DNA of 64,000 nt from Platerodrilus igneus (GCA_036346225.1 JARFIW010000500.1:682001-746000), one strand, 5' to 3'. Shown: positions 31,161 to 42,654, counted from the first letter of the stretch. The notes: a model not told the origin generated them from the letters alone. Made by a program: numbers and translations.

Positions 31161-32060
31161 AAGTCGTATTGGGCACAGTGGGGTTGCTTGAAGTTAGAAA
31201 ACGGGATCTTGGTGCGATCCCTATAAAAGAAGGATGGATCTGTCAGTACGCTTCAGATGGTGATTACCAAGAATCGGGTGTCCGAGGTTATAGGACATCT
31301 ATATAATGGGACGTCAGGAGGAAACTTCGGCGTCAAGAAAATTCTAGAAAAAGTTAAAAGATTTTACTGGGTATGTTGAAGGAAGGCGTCGGGGAATGAT
31401 GCAGGAAATGTCAGTTATGTGCGCCGTTGGGCAACCAAAGAGCGCTCGTGAGGCAATACAACGCAGGACGCCCGTTTGAAAGTGGCAATTGATATCGCAG
31501 GCCTATTCCACGAAACTGACTCTAGAAATAAATACATTTTGGTGGCCATAGACTACTTTACAAAATGGACTGAGGCGTATGCCATACCCAAGCATAAAGC
31601 ACCAACGCATTGGTCAAAGAATTTTTCTACTGTTTTAGAATACCTTTGGGGCTGCACGCTGACCCAAGGAAAATTTTGTATTGACGCTATTTCAAAAAGT
31701 TTGCCGACTACTGGGAATGATACCGTTGTATCCTCAATCGGATAGTGGAACGGATGAACCGCACTCTCAATCGGATGGTATAGAGGAACGCATGAACCGC
31801 ACCTTGGGAAAGTATTTCTCTAATGTGGTTTCTGAAGATTAAAGGGTCTGGGACCAATACACACCTATTTTTATTGGTCTACCAATCTGAAGTTCACGAG
31901 AGTACTAAACTGACATCTGCATGTGCTATGCTGGGGCACGAAATACGTTTACCATGTGACTTTGAGTTCGGTATGATAGAGAGGACGTTGTAGGCGAAAG
32001 TTATGTTGAGAAACTCAAACGAAGAATGCATGGCATCCATGAAGATGTAAAAAGAATATT
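31161..32060 (+). pseudogene. Integrase: zinc finger and catalytic core (decayed)
   Basis: The zinc-binding HHCC region is visible as GHLYNGTSGGNFGVKKILEK followed by CQLC-type residues in several frames (31290-31420). The core begins VAIDIAGLFHETDSRNKYIL (31476 on, first catalytic D), then DYFTKWTEAYAIPKHKAP. The second catalytic motif (TDQGxNF) is damaged (LTQGKFCIDAI, near 31660). The third lies in SIG.WNG.TALSIGWYRGTHEPHLGK-type sequence (31735-31810), which contains a local duplication of about 30 bp. EVHESTKLTSACAMLGHEIRL (31887-31950) is the end of the core. Integrase inserts the cDNA. This copy is dead. Confidence 0.7.
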
Positions 32061-32522
32061 CACATTGCGAGCGACCGGATGAATACCGCGTATGATTGTA
32101 CAATCCCAGGCGGACGCGTGGATTGTCGTCAAAGTTACAAAGACAATATGATTGTCTCTACGAAGTACTGAAACGAATCAGCGATGTAGTATATAGGATT
32201 CGGAAGTTCCTAAAAGGCAGGACAATAGTAGTGCACATTAACAGAGCGGCATCTTACGAGAGTGACGATTACAGCAATGCCGGAGGACATGATAATGTGA
32301 GGCGAATAGGCAGCCAGGTAGATGAATCAAGGTCTGGTCCAAATAATGAATGGTTTATGTTTGTGTACATCGGTACCGGCAAGTCGAGGTTTGGGATTAT
32401 CGGAAAAGGCAACAGGGATCTATTTGATGTACTGTCGAAATACTCTCTTGCACATTGTGTAGCAGCGGATCTCGATATGACTCGAAGTATCGCTACGATG
32501 TTTGAAAAGCAAATTTTGGTAG
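32061..32522 (+). pseudogene. Integrase C-terminus fused to macrodomain, first half
   Basis: One uninterrupted frame (32096-32527) holds both parts. Residues 2-55 are the integrase tail: YNPRRTRGLSSKLQRQ, then VVYRIRKFLKGRTIVVHINR. After a linker of about 40 residues, residues 97-140 read GIIGKGNRDLFDVLSKYSLA and then HCVAADLDM...IATMFEK. This follows the ADP-ribose-binding macrodomain pattern of the TARG1/OARD1 type (KGDLF...SLAHCxxxDxxMGxGIAxxFKxxFG). Macrodomains bind or remove ADP-ribose. A retroelement could use one against host ADP-ribosylation, but that is inference. The glycine-rich MGxGIA loop is MTRSIA here, so this copy would not bind well. The domain resumes at 32851 beyond a SINE. 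Confidence 0.75.
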
Positions 32523-32534
32523 TCTGAACTAGCT
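32523..32534 (+). repeat. Target site duplication of the SINE (left copy)
   Basis: TCTGAACTAGCT is repeated as TCTGGACTAGCT at 32839-32850, 12 bp with one mismatch. It fixes both ends of the SINE. Confidence 0.8.
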
Positions 32535-32838
32535 GGCGTCGCCGTGGATCAATGTAGTAAGCGTAAGACTACGGATCCCAAGGTCCTGGGTTTAAATCCC
32601 GTCACGGCCGACTGCTTAAAAAATGGCAAGTGAGCATTTTTCACAAAAATTACGCCCTCATTCGGATGAGAGGTTAAATGGAGGTCCCGTGTGTGAGTGT
32701 TGTCACGCACGTTAAAGATCCCTACCTTGCCTGGAACGACAAGGGTTCGGCAAAATTCCAAATTTCCAGGCAACAAAAAATTCGCCTCCTGGCCAATGTA
32801 GTACCTTCGGGTGGAGCATTGGAAATGTAAATGAACGG
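32535..32838 (+). mobile_element. tRNA-derived SINE inserted in the macrodomain
   Basis: This 304-bp insertion has a tRNA-like head. TGGATCAATGTAGTAAGCG resembles an A box, and GGGTTTAAATCCCG is a B box in a stem-loop. The ends GCCGTGG and CACGGCC pair like an acceptor stem. The body follows without coding capacity (32610-32838). It is bounded by an almost perfect 12-bp target duplication, which indicates LINE-driven insertion. RNA polymerase III transcription from the internal boxes is expected. Confidence 0.75.
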
Positions 32839-32850
32839 TCTGGACTAGCT

Positions 32851-33233
32851 TCACCAAAAACAACCAGACGTGGTAAAACCATACACCTTAGAGATGGACG
32901 TTCTCGCATTTACTATCTAGTGAACAAAGCAATTTGTCCTCTGATAAACCTAGTTACCAAATACCGAAACCCATTGGGGACAGTAGTGCATCTCAAGGAC
33001 CAGATGATGGAGTTTGGCGACAAGAAGTTGGCCATACCAAAAACTGGTCGTGGGCTCGATAGATTGGATCGGTAGGTAGTACGAAACATGCAGAATGTAT
33101 ACTATTCCAGAAGACCGAGGTCCAAATCTTGGCTCGTAGCTTTACAGAAAATTCAAGAAAGGTTAGTAAAAGGTGAGTTCGAGTTTAGCAAGAACAATGA
33201 GACAACCCCAACCCTAATATTAGATAAATAATA
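32851..33233 (+). pseudogene. Macrodomain, second half, and C-terminal tail
   Basis: The frame resumes with QKQPDVVKTIHLRDGRSRIY, then YLVNKAI, LGTVVHLKDQMM and KLAIPKTGRGLDRLDR. These match the second half of TARG1/OARD1-type macrodomains (RYIYYLxTK...LxxMK...LxxPRIGCGLDxLxWxxV). The aspartate of the GLD motif, which is catalytic in human TARG1, is present. An in-frame stop follows at 33073-33075, where the family has WE. VVRNMQNVYYSRRPRSK and about 30 more residues continue to a stop near 33233. The two halves together have the length of a complete macrodomain, so the SINE is the only large interruption. Confidence 0.75.
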
Positions 33234-33339
33234 CAGTAAAGACCCCTATTGTAAAATTTTAAGAAGTTAATCGTGCTTTGATCACTAAGTGGAAATCACA
33301 TGTAGCGAAACTTTAAGAAATCATCAATGAGGTTCAGGA

Positions 33340-34115
33340 ACCCTTCCGAGAATACTCTCTTCACAGCATAGGCTGAAGAAAGCCTTTTCAACAAACAATT
33401 AATTAATCGTCATCGCAAGTTTGTGATCTACACAGTACAAAGTGAATTATACCTCTATACTAAGATCGTTCACTTTATACTATTTCTAGAACTGCTGGAA
33501 TCAATGGAGAAAGTAAATCATGTGAAGCTACAGGTCCCTATCAGTATTTAAAAGAGGCCCTTTTTGTTTAATCATTTCAATTGATTTATGAGCATTTTCA
33601 AACCTTATGATTGGTACAGCTTTTTCAGTTTGACATTTTTTACTTTAACGAAATGGCTAGTTTCAAGAATGTAATTGGTGACTTGAGATCTTTCATATTT
33701 TAGCATATTTCAAATGTGCAATGTGTTTTTTAAAGCTAGTTGTTATGTTCCATTTAATCTGGTTTATGTATTTGTTAAAATATCCTGTTCTCGAACAATT
33801 AATCTTATAAAATTCCTTACATTTCAAACTTGTCCAACAAATCTCTATTCTTACTTGTAATGGTCAAAGCAATTTTAAAATTTAGCTGTTCAAGGATCTA
33901 ATTAAGAGTTAATAGTTTTATAAAAACTTAATATAATTAAGATTACCGTTAGTTGTTGCAAGATCGCTTTCACGGATGCGATTTTTATTTTTACATTTTA
34001 TGAGAACTTCGTCGTTAATAATAGTAAAGAACCATTATAATTCACTATTTCTTTACTATGCGCAAGTTTCCAATTAAACTTGTTTTAATTTAAAAAAAAA
34101 TTAATCTATTAACTA
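33340..34115 (-). pseudogene. Old PLE copy: endonuclease region and 3' end
   Basis: Blocks line up in order with PLE copy A at 15540-16420. They include CGAGAATA.TCTCTTCAC near 33349, the CAGTATTTAAAAGAGG block near 33541, AAAATGTCAAACTG near 33632, the CATTGCACATTTG block near 33720 and the CACGGATGCG block near 33972. Many substitutions and small indels destroy the frame. Orientation is minus, so its RT should lie at higher coordinates. A matching RT scrap is found at 37990-38115, so the two may be one element split by about 3.9 kb of later insertions. Confidence 0.7.
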
Positions 34116-34118
34116 CAG

Positions 34119-34244
34119 TATATTATTCGACGAACGAGTTACGATACCCATTACTCATTCGGAATGTTGGCGCCGCGAACCCGTTAGAGTGAGTGGCGTA
34201 ATCCGAATAAGTAATGGCCATAACTCGCGAGTGGAATACTATAC
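34119..34244. repeat. Short imperfect inverted repeat
   Basis: Arms of about 43 bp (34119-34163 and 34202-34244) pair as ACCCATTACTCATTCGGA against TCCGAATAAGTAATGG. A GC-rich centre (GGCGCCGCG) separates them. It begins exactly where the PLE relic stops, so it may be part of the insertion that split the relic. Confidence 0.6.
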
Positions 34245-34490
34245 CTTTCCCACGACAATAAAAAACTTCACCGCCAAATATTTTCTAAATGTTTAAACTA
34301 ATATCACAAACACAGACAAGTAAACATTTATTTGTCAAAGTATAACACGCCTACATCACATAATACGAAAGTGAAGGTTTGTGCTGATTGGTCAGAGGTG
34401 ATGGATTATGATCATAACCCACGACGTGGATGTTCTCGACTGGTTAAAGGTGTTTGATTATGGATTCATATGCACCCACTTGTAACAATT

Positions 34491-34685
34491 TTATTTTTGG
34501 GTTGATAAATCCCTTGATTAAAAGTGCGAAAATAATAAAACCCTTTTATTAAATAATGTCGTAATACGTTTAACAAGTAAAATAATACATTAAAACAGCA
34601 TCTTGATTTGTTAGTCTATTTGGGTTGGATGTCGGTGTATTCCACAGCCAGTCGCAGGCGCGTTTAGGTGTGACAACCTCCCCCC
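34491..34685 (-). mobile_element. LTR-like segment with polypurine tract
   Basis: On the minus strand a purine tract AAAGGGGGGAGGT (about 34673-34685) is followed by TGTCACACC and, about 180 bp later, by AATTGTTACA. That is the polypurine tract/TG...CA arrangement of a 3' LTR. No partner LTR or pol sequence was recognised beside it, so it would be a fragment. Confidence 0.4.
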
Positions 34686-35300
34686 TTTGATCCTCCGATT
34701 GTCCGAGCGAGCATGATAATCGCTCGGCCATACGTAGAAGAAGTAGCAAGATGTATGAAAGGACGATGGCCAGTAATCTGCGTATCAATTTTAATGAGTG
34801 AGCACATTTTCTGAATAGCGGTTGGTAAAGTATAAACGTTATTATCTTATTTAATTTGGAAAATTTGTTTAGCGCGACGAGAGATTAGGCGACGAGAGAT
34901 TAGGCGACGAGAAACATCACTACAATCTACGATGCACTTAGAATTTTGAAAACTATAATCGACTTTAAGAAATCCACTTCATATTACGACGTGTACGGTG
35001 TACTTGGAAGATGGAAAGTTGATCTAATTTATAGAGGATCGTTTGTTACACCGAGTAAAGATGCTACTTTGGTAGAATATAGGCAGTAAATTTCGCATGG
35101 TATAACAAGTACCTAATCAAGGCTAGGAATGCAGTTTTGTTTGGTTCGTAGTAGTTCTAAGAAATTCTTTTGTGTTTCACTTTAGAAACACGCTATTTTG
35201 TTCCGATGTGTAGCAGTACGAATTTGCTATTTGCTTCAACTATTGCTAAGCTGGATTTCCCAGTATCAAACTTGAAATTCACTCAATTGATTTTGTGTTA
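34686..35300. other. Unassigned sequence
   Basis: A small palindrome (GAGCG...CGCTC, about 34706-34727) and a tandem GGCGACGAGAGATTA duplication (34873-34905) are visible. I see no gene. Confidence 0.4.
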
Positions 35301-36290
35301 CTTACGTCACTTGTTTGTTTGGAATATGCTGCTGACACACGTATCCTTGAAAGCAAATGCTTAGCACTGCGTTACTACCACTTTTGAAAACAAGAATATT
35401 TTTGTGATCATTTTCATTTTAAGCTAAAATTAGTGCTTTCACTTAAAGAGAAAAATTTGTATATTAACTTTTGTAATGTAATCGACCTAAACAGATCTGA
35501 ATGGGTTAGAATATCTTTGTGTAACAAGTTACACCTTGTTGTAATATATTTTGATCATGAATAAGATTGATAAACCTTACTTTAAACTTACAAAGTAATT
35601 CAAGTAATTATTTAATTTTGTTGCATTGAAGTTTATTTAAAAAAGAAGAGAATCTTTTTAGTAAATTATTAGTCCAAGCTTAAAATTTTTTATTTTGATC
35701 AAATGTGATCAAACCTAATCACCGGAAATTAGTATCTTTAAGAGTTGAATTTTGATGCCAACCTTACATAGAAAATATCTTTTTAATATTTCTTTAGGTA
35801 TGTTTGCGGGACACAAACAGTGTTCCAATTTTCTATTGATCTAATTATTATACTTTCTTACAGGAACAGCGTCTTATTCTGTTAAGACAGGTTTTTGTCA
35901 GCGAAGGCGATCTTTTTTTCTTTGGGTCTCCACGTCCGCCCTTAGAAATATGCCATGCCATTAACGTGAATCAGTCCGGACTTGGTGGCGCCTATTTGTT
36001 TTAGTTTGAGTATGACCCACCAACAGATTTCGACTTCCCCCCCCCATTTCTCATAGCCCTACCCAAGGAATAGACCCCTAGTTATGTCGGAAGACTTCGT
36101 TACACTTGCTCATAACGTGAGGCCAGCTATATATAAGAAAAATTAGTTTCACTGGCTTCCAATAAACGTAGGGCAGGTGCCTCAAAAAACAATATTCGTT
36201 TCACTGGTGCCGGCAACGTCTAGGCACTTTGAAAAAATACGTTACACTGAGCCCAGTTAGAAAAAACCGTTGCACACTAGCACTTCCTCT
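35300..36290 (+). repeat. Degenerate LTR-like locus with PBS-like tandem array, copy 2
   Basis: Four to five degenerate units of 40-50 bp at 36100-36290 each begin with (T)T(A/T)CACTGG or TTACACT (36100, 36149, 36200, 36242) and continue to an AACGT.GGGC-like block and an AAGAAAAA stretch. Upstream blocks shared with the 3.5-4.7 kb locus occur in the same order and orientation. It may be an old LTR with a duplicated LTR/PBS border. A plain minisatellite is the alternative. Confidence 0.4.
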
Positions 36291-37985
36291 CTTAGGTTTT
36301 CAATTCATCAAGTTTAAAAGTCGCTAACTACGTGTAGTTCTAATTGTTTAAATCTATTCTAAAATAACATTATTTCAGAATTTTTGTGAACAAATAGGCA
36401 TAAAATAATTTTTAAATGTACTTAGGGTTAATGGTCTAGAGATATTTCTATAACAAAATGCACACAAAAAACAAAAATAGTAAAATTAATTATAAGTTAA
36501 TTCTTAATGCATCTAATCTCTATGGCTAAATATCAGAATTAATTGCAATTGAACTCGCAATGTCCAAACCTTATATTCCTAATAATATAACACTACACAT
36601 TGAGCAATACTTTACAAATGCCATAACCATAAATACCGCCCAAAATACACATCTAATTCTACAAAAAATTAACTTATAATTTCATCTGAAAGTCACCATG
36701 AAGTCCATTTAAGACAAGTGATATTATTTCATGCTTTCGGGCTTTTGAATTCCAAACTAATTTGCTGGGAAACAAATCGTTCCAATCTCCTTGAGTTTAT
36801 AGGTTATATCGAAAACCCGCGGTCAATCACGTGGACCTTTATTTATTATTTCATAATCAACAAGGTGTTTACAGCAAACCAAACCTTTATTTTTGTGATT
36901 AACCCCACATCTGTTTCTGTTAATAATTACCAAGTAATTAAATTCTTTAATTCAAGTGGCTGTCTAGCGATGTCATTGTCCCGACTTTTGCCATTAATAT
37001 ACCTAACACGTGCAAGATGCCTGACTATCATGATTTCTTTTTGCTAACCTCGCGAGAAACATTTTGGGTTCTTGGAAGTGTCTTTTTAAAAATTTTTCTT
37101 CAAAAATCACAACTATCAAAATTAATTTTATTATTTCAATTACCAACAGACTTGTTTTATTCACAAACGACTTGAACACATATTCTTTAAGTACAAGTTA
37201 AACTGAATTAAAACAATATAAGTTACTAATTGATTAATAATTAATGGTGAGTAGCTGAATTCTAGTAATGTGAATGTTATGAGATTCGAAGAGTGGATGA
37301 GCTTCATACACTTAACATGAAGCCTCCGGTCTTACATCGTTCTGTGGGAAATTGCACAAATTGCTTTCCTGCTGTTTCTTGATAAATCATACAATGTCTG
37401 TATTTCTAAGTAATTATAAATAAGTCTGCTCAGTAGCAGTGCATTGTTCTTTATCCTATTGTATCAACTTGCGCCTATATTACAAAGTAGTCCCGCATTC
37501 TATTATAGTATGAACTTCGTTGACATTTATTACATTACATTCGTTTATACAATGTATCATTCTGTATCTAAGGCATAATGATAAAGTTTTATTTTAAATA
37601 GATATTAATATAGGGGATATATAACTCGCGTAACTGTGATATAAATGAATACATTGTCCTGCATAATCATATCTGGCTCGCAATTTAGTCTCGTGGGTTT
37701 CATTAACTCATCGTTTATTTGGTTGTATGTAAAACTTGATTTTTATTGCGTCTTGCATACATTGTAACCAATTATTTATAATTAGGTTGATGGATTGCTA
37801 AATGGAATATTTTCAATTAACAATACACAAAACCTTAGTATTTTATGAGAAATGTGTTGAAATCTGTTTTCCGTTTTAGTGGTTTTTCAAATAATTATTG
37901 AATCTGAATTTCATTGTAAATATGTTATACAGAAATACAACAATACTTTTGTGATATCTAAGTTTATGATCTTTACATTTTTGCA
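36291..37985. other. AT-rich sequence without recognisable features
   Basis: No family motif or repeat was recognised. Short ORFs are judged to be chance. Confidence 0.45.
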
Positions 37986-37989
37986 TTTA

Positions 37990-38115
37990 CCATTAGTTGC
38001 GGAAGTGTCAGAATCGGCAAAAATTTCACTTTTGGCAATATTGTTATTCTTTTTTTAACTTAATTTCAAACTGTGATAAAAACAAATTAGCCATGAAGGA
38101 TGAACAGTTGCAATA
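37990..38115 (-). pseudogene. Old PLE copy: reverse transcriptase scrap
   Basis: On the minus strand 38060-38110 reads SSFMANLFLSQFEIKL, matching SPFIANLFMSRFETELK just before the RT active site of the PLE in this window. The adjacent GAAGTGTCAGAATCGGCAAAA (37999-38019) matches the stretch after the YVDD box. It may be continuous with the relic at 33.3-34.1 kb. Confidence 0.6.
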
Positions 38116-38874
38116 AAATCTTATAACTTATTAGTGGGGTTTTCAATGAACGTATTTTTGATTTCATAATAAATTTTATTGCAGATCATAATCGATTTTA
38201 TTCAAGATAAAGATTGTGGAATCCTTGTTATTTTTTAAGCAATTTCAGATATTAGAAAAATAATACAGTATCAAAAAATGTATCCTAATATGTTAGAAAT
38301 AAATGGTATCTGATAGTTAAACATATAGAACGGTTAATTGAGACCATGGCTGGAGTGGCTCCCCTGGACATCGGAACAATTAATCGCCTAGAAATTCTTT
38401 AAAATATTATAAAAACACATTACAAACATATTCAAGTTTCATAACCACTTACTAGATAGACCTGCTGGAAATGGTCGTTAAATATACTTATTATTATGGT
38501 TCGTCTTAGAGAAAGGAATTGACAAACCAAAACAATAAATTCATATAAATACCGATAACTGACCATACACCATACATTAGATCGCCCTAGAAGCTGTAAA
38601 TTTGTGTTCCGGGGTTTTGTTGTATGCACTTCTTAGAAAGCACTTGCTCAATCTCGCAATTACAGTCAGGTCGGTTTCATTTGAGTTGCTCGATAATCGC
38701 GTATTTGTGCAGTAAGTGTCCGTGTCGGTTTAGGTTTCGGTAACGCTGAAATGTATCTTTGTGTATATACATTTTAAGAGTACGGTTACGAGATCAGTTT
38801 TATACCTACCAAGTTATAAAACTAATTTTACTTGTGATTTCTAGAAATTATTTAGTGTCAGTATTACTACGACA

Positions 38875-41800
38875 ATGCCTAACGACAAAACCACTAAATG
38901 AAAAGGCGGCGCTGAGCGCATAAGAAACAAAAAACGTAAGATAATGGAACAAGAAGCCTCAAAATGTGTTAAATTAAGTGAATTTTTGACTTGATCAGAA
39001 ACATAAGAGCCAATACTAACACACTCTATTTTTAATTAGCAACCTCGTGTGATGGAGCCGCCTCCCAGTACATCGTCTTCCACGTCTACGGATATTCAGG
39101 TACTACAACATAAAGTACAAAAGGCTCTTCTTCATCTGAAAGTACTGAACTATAGAAAGTACAAATAACAGAATCAAATGACTTTCATGCCCTAATAGAG
39201 TCCGCTTTTAACTTATTTGTAAGACCAAAACCTAACGAAGTAAATTTATTTTTCAAAGTCATTCCTATAGAGCTATACAACGACAACAAATTTACGTTTT
39301 TAACACGGAAGGTGTTCTTTCGTAAAAATAACAGTAATCGTACTTAGCTTACTATTAACTTAAAACTCGTTAAAATTGTATTGTACAGTTTGTTTGGCTT
39401 TTGCTAAAATAACAGACAAAATTACATTTTTAGAAAGCATAAGTGATTGGAAACATGTTCATCAACATATAAATGAACATTAAAAAGTAAAAATATCAAA
39501 CTGCTGCAGATTCGTTCTTTCTTAAAATTCAGGACAAAACTATTGCTGACGCATTATTTACAAAACAAATTATTTTTCAACATTCCCAAGTGAATAAGAA
39601 CCGCTTATTTATGGAACGCATTATTAACACAGTAAGGTTTATTCGGAAAGAGTGGTTTAAGTTTTAAAGGAATCCAATTTGAAGCAGTCTCTATTTTAGA
39701 AGATTCATGTTTGGATCATGGAAATTTTGTAGAATTAATACCTATTACTAATCAGCAAGTACGACGTCATATTACATGAGCATTTAGCTGTAGCAATTGC
39801 TGCCAGAAAAGCAGCCAATGACAAGTCTGAACAAAAGTACTTGGCGGTATCTCAAAATATCGAAAAGAAAAATAATTAGACAATGTCAAGGCAGAGGAAA
39901 ATTGTTAGCTTTCTTGTCAAAGATCACTGTCAACCTCGTTACTAAAACAGTATCTTCTTGTATGAAAACATTAATAGCCAGTGAACTAAGAGAAGCAGCA
40001 CAAATAGGTACTACACAAGATATTTCGGTAAAAGATCAGTTACGTTTTGAACGGTGAAACTAAGGAAAGGCTCTTAGGAATGGTCACAGTTAGCGACTCT
40101 ACAGGAAAAGAATTAATTAATTTGTTAACAAAAATTCCAATGTACAACAACTTAGACATAACTAAAAGCATTGGCAATTCTACTGATGGTGATACTAACA
40201 CGAAAGGGGAACATAATGGCTTTGCCGCGTGTTTACAGAAAAATCTCCAAACCAAGTGCAGGAGTGGTGCTATGCTAATATTATAAATTTAGTATTGGGT
40301 CATATAGTAGAAACCACGAAAGAAGTCCTCTACGTCATAGGTTCATAACTCAATTCAAAACATACGTTTAAGATTATTTAAAAGCTTAACTCATATATAT
40401 ATCATAAAGACAGTAATACAATTTGTACGTGTTTTAAATAAAGACATACGTGAACACGTTCATCTGGGAAAACGACAGAGACAAGTATATGTCCGTATGT
40501 TTTGAACTTTATACCTAACAGGCGAACCTCTGGTAAAATTATGGTCAACTAGACAAAAATGTTAATTTTTCCGTAAAGCAAGGTTGCTAAAGTTATCGTA
40601 CCGAGAAAGATTTCAATACAGCTGCCGTAAATAGTTTATATTACAGTTTTTGTGCGTTTTTATTCAGATCAATATATGTAACTCAATTTATGAAAATATG
40701 TTTTATTTTAACTGAGTTCATTGAACTCGTAAAACAAGAGGACGCTAATTTAAAAATAGTTAAAGGTACTACCTCTATGAAAATAAAATATTATTGGCAA
40801 CCATGCTTTAATACGGTGTGTATATGCGCGAAGCTTGACGGAAACTTCCGAATCGGAATATTTATTGGGCATTAAAATTTTCAACTTAATTCATACGAAT
40901 ACAAACGATGACGCAGACGACTTCTTTCCTGGTTTCAACTATACCACAAAATCTGCTATTCCTTCAGCATCTTTTTTTTGTATAATCAATCCTTTGGCAG
41001 TATTGTTTAAAAAGTACTATTTAACGAGATGTAAATAAATAAAAAAAGAATTTAGGAAACCTTCAGGCAAAACTCGTTGATGGGCAAAACATACGGTCAT
41101 TAATCGGGTTTTGGTACATTTTTGAATCCTAATAAGGTTTCACTTTATGCGGATGTTATTTTGTCCCTTCTTGAAGTTAAAAACACGGAAAACTTTAATA
41201 TAGACGTAAGAACCAAGGCTAAAAAATTGAGATAATCTTTACAAAAATTTAAAACAATTATGTTATCCCAAATATATTTAAGAATGTTTAATATAACTAA
41301 TACATTATCAACATAGTTACAAACCAGCGGATTTGATCTTCTAAAAGCACAGCAGCTTGTGGACTCTACACTTCTTCAATTAAAACGAATACAAAAAGGC
41401 GTTGAATGAGTAAAAATCTGCATTAGATTCATTTGTAAACTGGGCAACAGGTGAACTTCATGCGGAGGGTGCCGATGAAACAATTTGTATAGACCACACA
41501 TTTTCTAATAAGAGGGGTTAGAAAAGTGAAACACATGCCTGGAGAATATTCGGATGACAATCCAGTTAATGATAGTGTTTATAAATTTACTACAGATGTA
41601 CATAATGTTATTTTAGACGAATCGTTTTTAAAAAATAGATGTTGTACCTAGATTTAAATTTTTTGTTGCCTTCAAATTTTACTAATTTTATAAAAGATGA
41701 TTTGCCTTAACAGGCACTGAAAACATCAAGTTAAAAGTTAACACCATTCAATAAAGATGCAACAAAAGAAAGACAATGTGAAGACTTAATAAATTTTGCG

Positions 41801-42236
41801 AATAGTTGGAACAATTTAAAAAAACTATTGTTGAAGAATATGAACAGTATAATCAAATTGAAAATGATGAACAAAAAAAGGAAGATACTGGAAATTTAAA
41901 AACTCCAAAATTTACAAAACTTGTGAGAAGTGCGCGGTATGCTGTTACAGCGTGCCTATAAAGTACAACTTATATAGTAAAACGTACAGTATATTAACAT
42001 TGGCTTACCAGTATCTGTTGATATTACCCACAACACAAGTAGCTTGTGAAAGGTGTTTTTTAATTTTAAAATTTGTTAAAACCAGACTAAAGAGTACACT
42101 TAGTGATACGAATCTAGAAGCATTTTTGTTAATGACAGTTGAAAAAGACATGTTAAATAACTTAAATACTGAAAAAATAATTGACAAGATCTCAGAGGAT
42201 AGTTATTCACTGAAAAGAGAATTATCATATTGTTAA
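38875..42236 (+). pseudogene. hAT-superfamily transposase (ZMYM1-like), decayed
   Basis: ATG at 38875 opens MPNDKTTK, then GGAERIRNKKRKIMEQEASK, which resembles the start of ZMYM1/KIAA1586-like hAT proteins. A TTF-type zinc finger region follows at about 39180-39480 (FHALIESAFNLFVRPKPNE, DWKHVHQHINEH), then the DUF4371-like part (LHEHLAVAIAARKAANDKSE at 39765-39830; KITVNLVTKTVSSCMKTLIA). The catalytic-domain start is in GMVTVSDSTGKELINLLTK and IGNSTDGDTNTKGEHNGF (40081-40225). The hAT C-terminal dimerisation domain closes it at 41952-42236. Stops and frame changes are scattered throughout. No terminal inverted repeats or 8-bp duplication were found by eye. The transposase could once have moved hAT-type elements with 8-bp duplications. 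Confidence 0.75.
41952..42236 (+). pseudogene. hAT C-terminal dimerisation domain
   Basis: The open frame ends the transposase: AYQYLLILPTTQVACERCFL, then ILKFVKTRLKSTLSDTNLEA and FLLMTVEKDMLNN. The pattern C-E-R-x-F-S-x-x-K-x-x-K-x-x-x-R-x-x-L is the conserved dimerisation motif of hAT transposases. It is the best preserved part of the element and carries the natural stop. Confidence 0.8.
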
Positions 42237-42654
42237 AATTTAGGTGAGTTTTCGTTACTTGCATTTTTTTTTATTCTGTCAAAAATTTTTGAAGCTAAAG
42301 CTAGTTCTTTAACGTATACTAATATTTTCCTAAAGTCACACAGACACCGGAAATAACCAGCTCTAAATTTATCGAGAAAAATAATTATCACCTACTAAAA
42401 GCCTTAAGGTCCTCAAAATATTAACAATTAAATTTTTTTACAAATTTTTAATTTACTTATGGATTTTCTTGTCAACGTTGCTTCAAATAGCTCGTATTTA
42501 ATATATTTGTTCCTTAGCTAACGGAAATAGTTGTTTAAGACCATCAAAATATTTTTTTTCGGTAACTAGTGTCAAATACGAAAAATATTCTACTTATCTC
42601 TATTAAAAATCGTTTCAAAAATCTTAGCTTCAACTTTGATCAGTTACCATGAAA

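Larger units (their letters stand above)
29036..33235 (+). mobile_element. Decayed Ty3/gypsy element with integrase-linked macrodomain
   Basis: In order on the plus strand: a possible LTR remnant with a TATA box (about 29020-29140), protease, RT, RNase H, integrase, and a macrodomain continuous with the integrase C-terminus. A SINE splits the macrodomain. Gag is essentially missing. The integrase C-terminal block YNPRRTRGLSSKLQRQ is typical of a widespread arthropod Ty3/gypsy lineage. Numerous stops and frame changes show that this copy is dead. No 3' LTR was recognised. The sequence after 33235 changes to unrelated DNA and then a PLE relic. Confidence 0.75.

Noticed and set aside
34570..34788. 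Minus-strand ORF with a leucine-rich membrane-like stretch, possible envelope tail before an LTR
   Set aside because: It overlaps the polypurine tract and LTR-like segment, is only 72 codons long, and has no other envelope feature.
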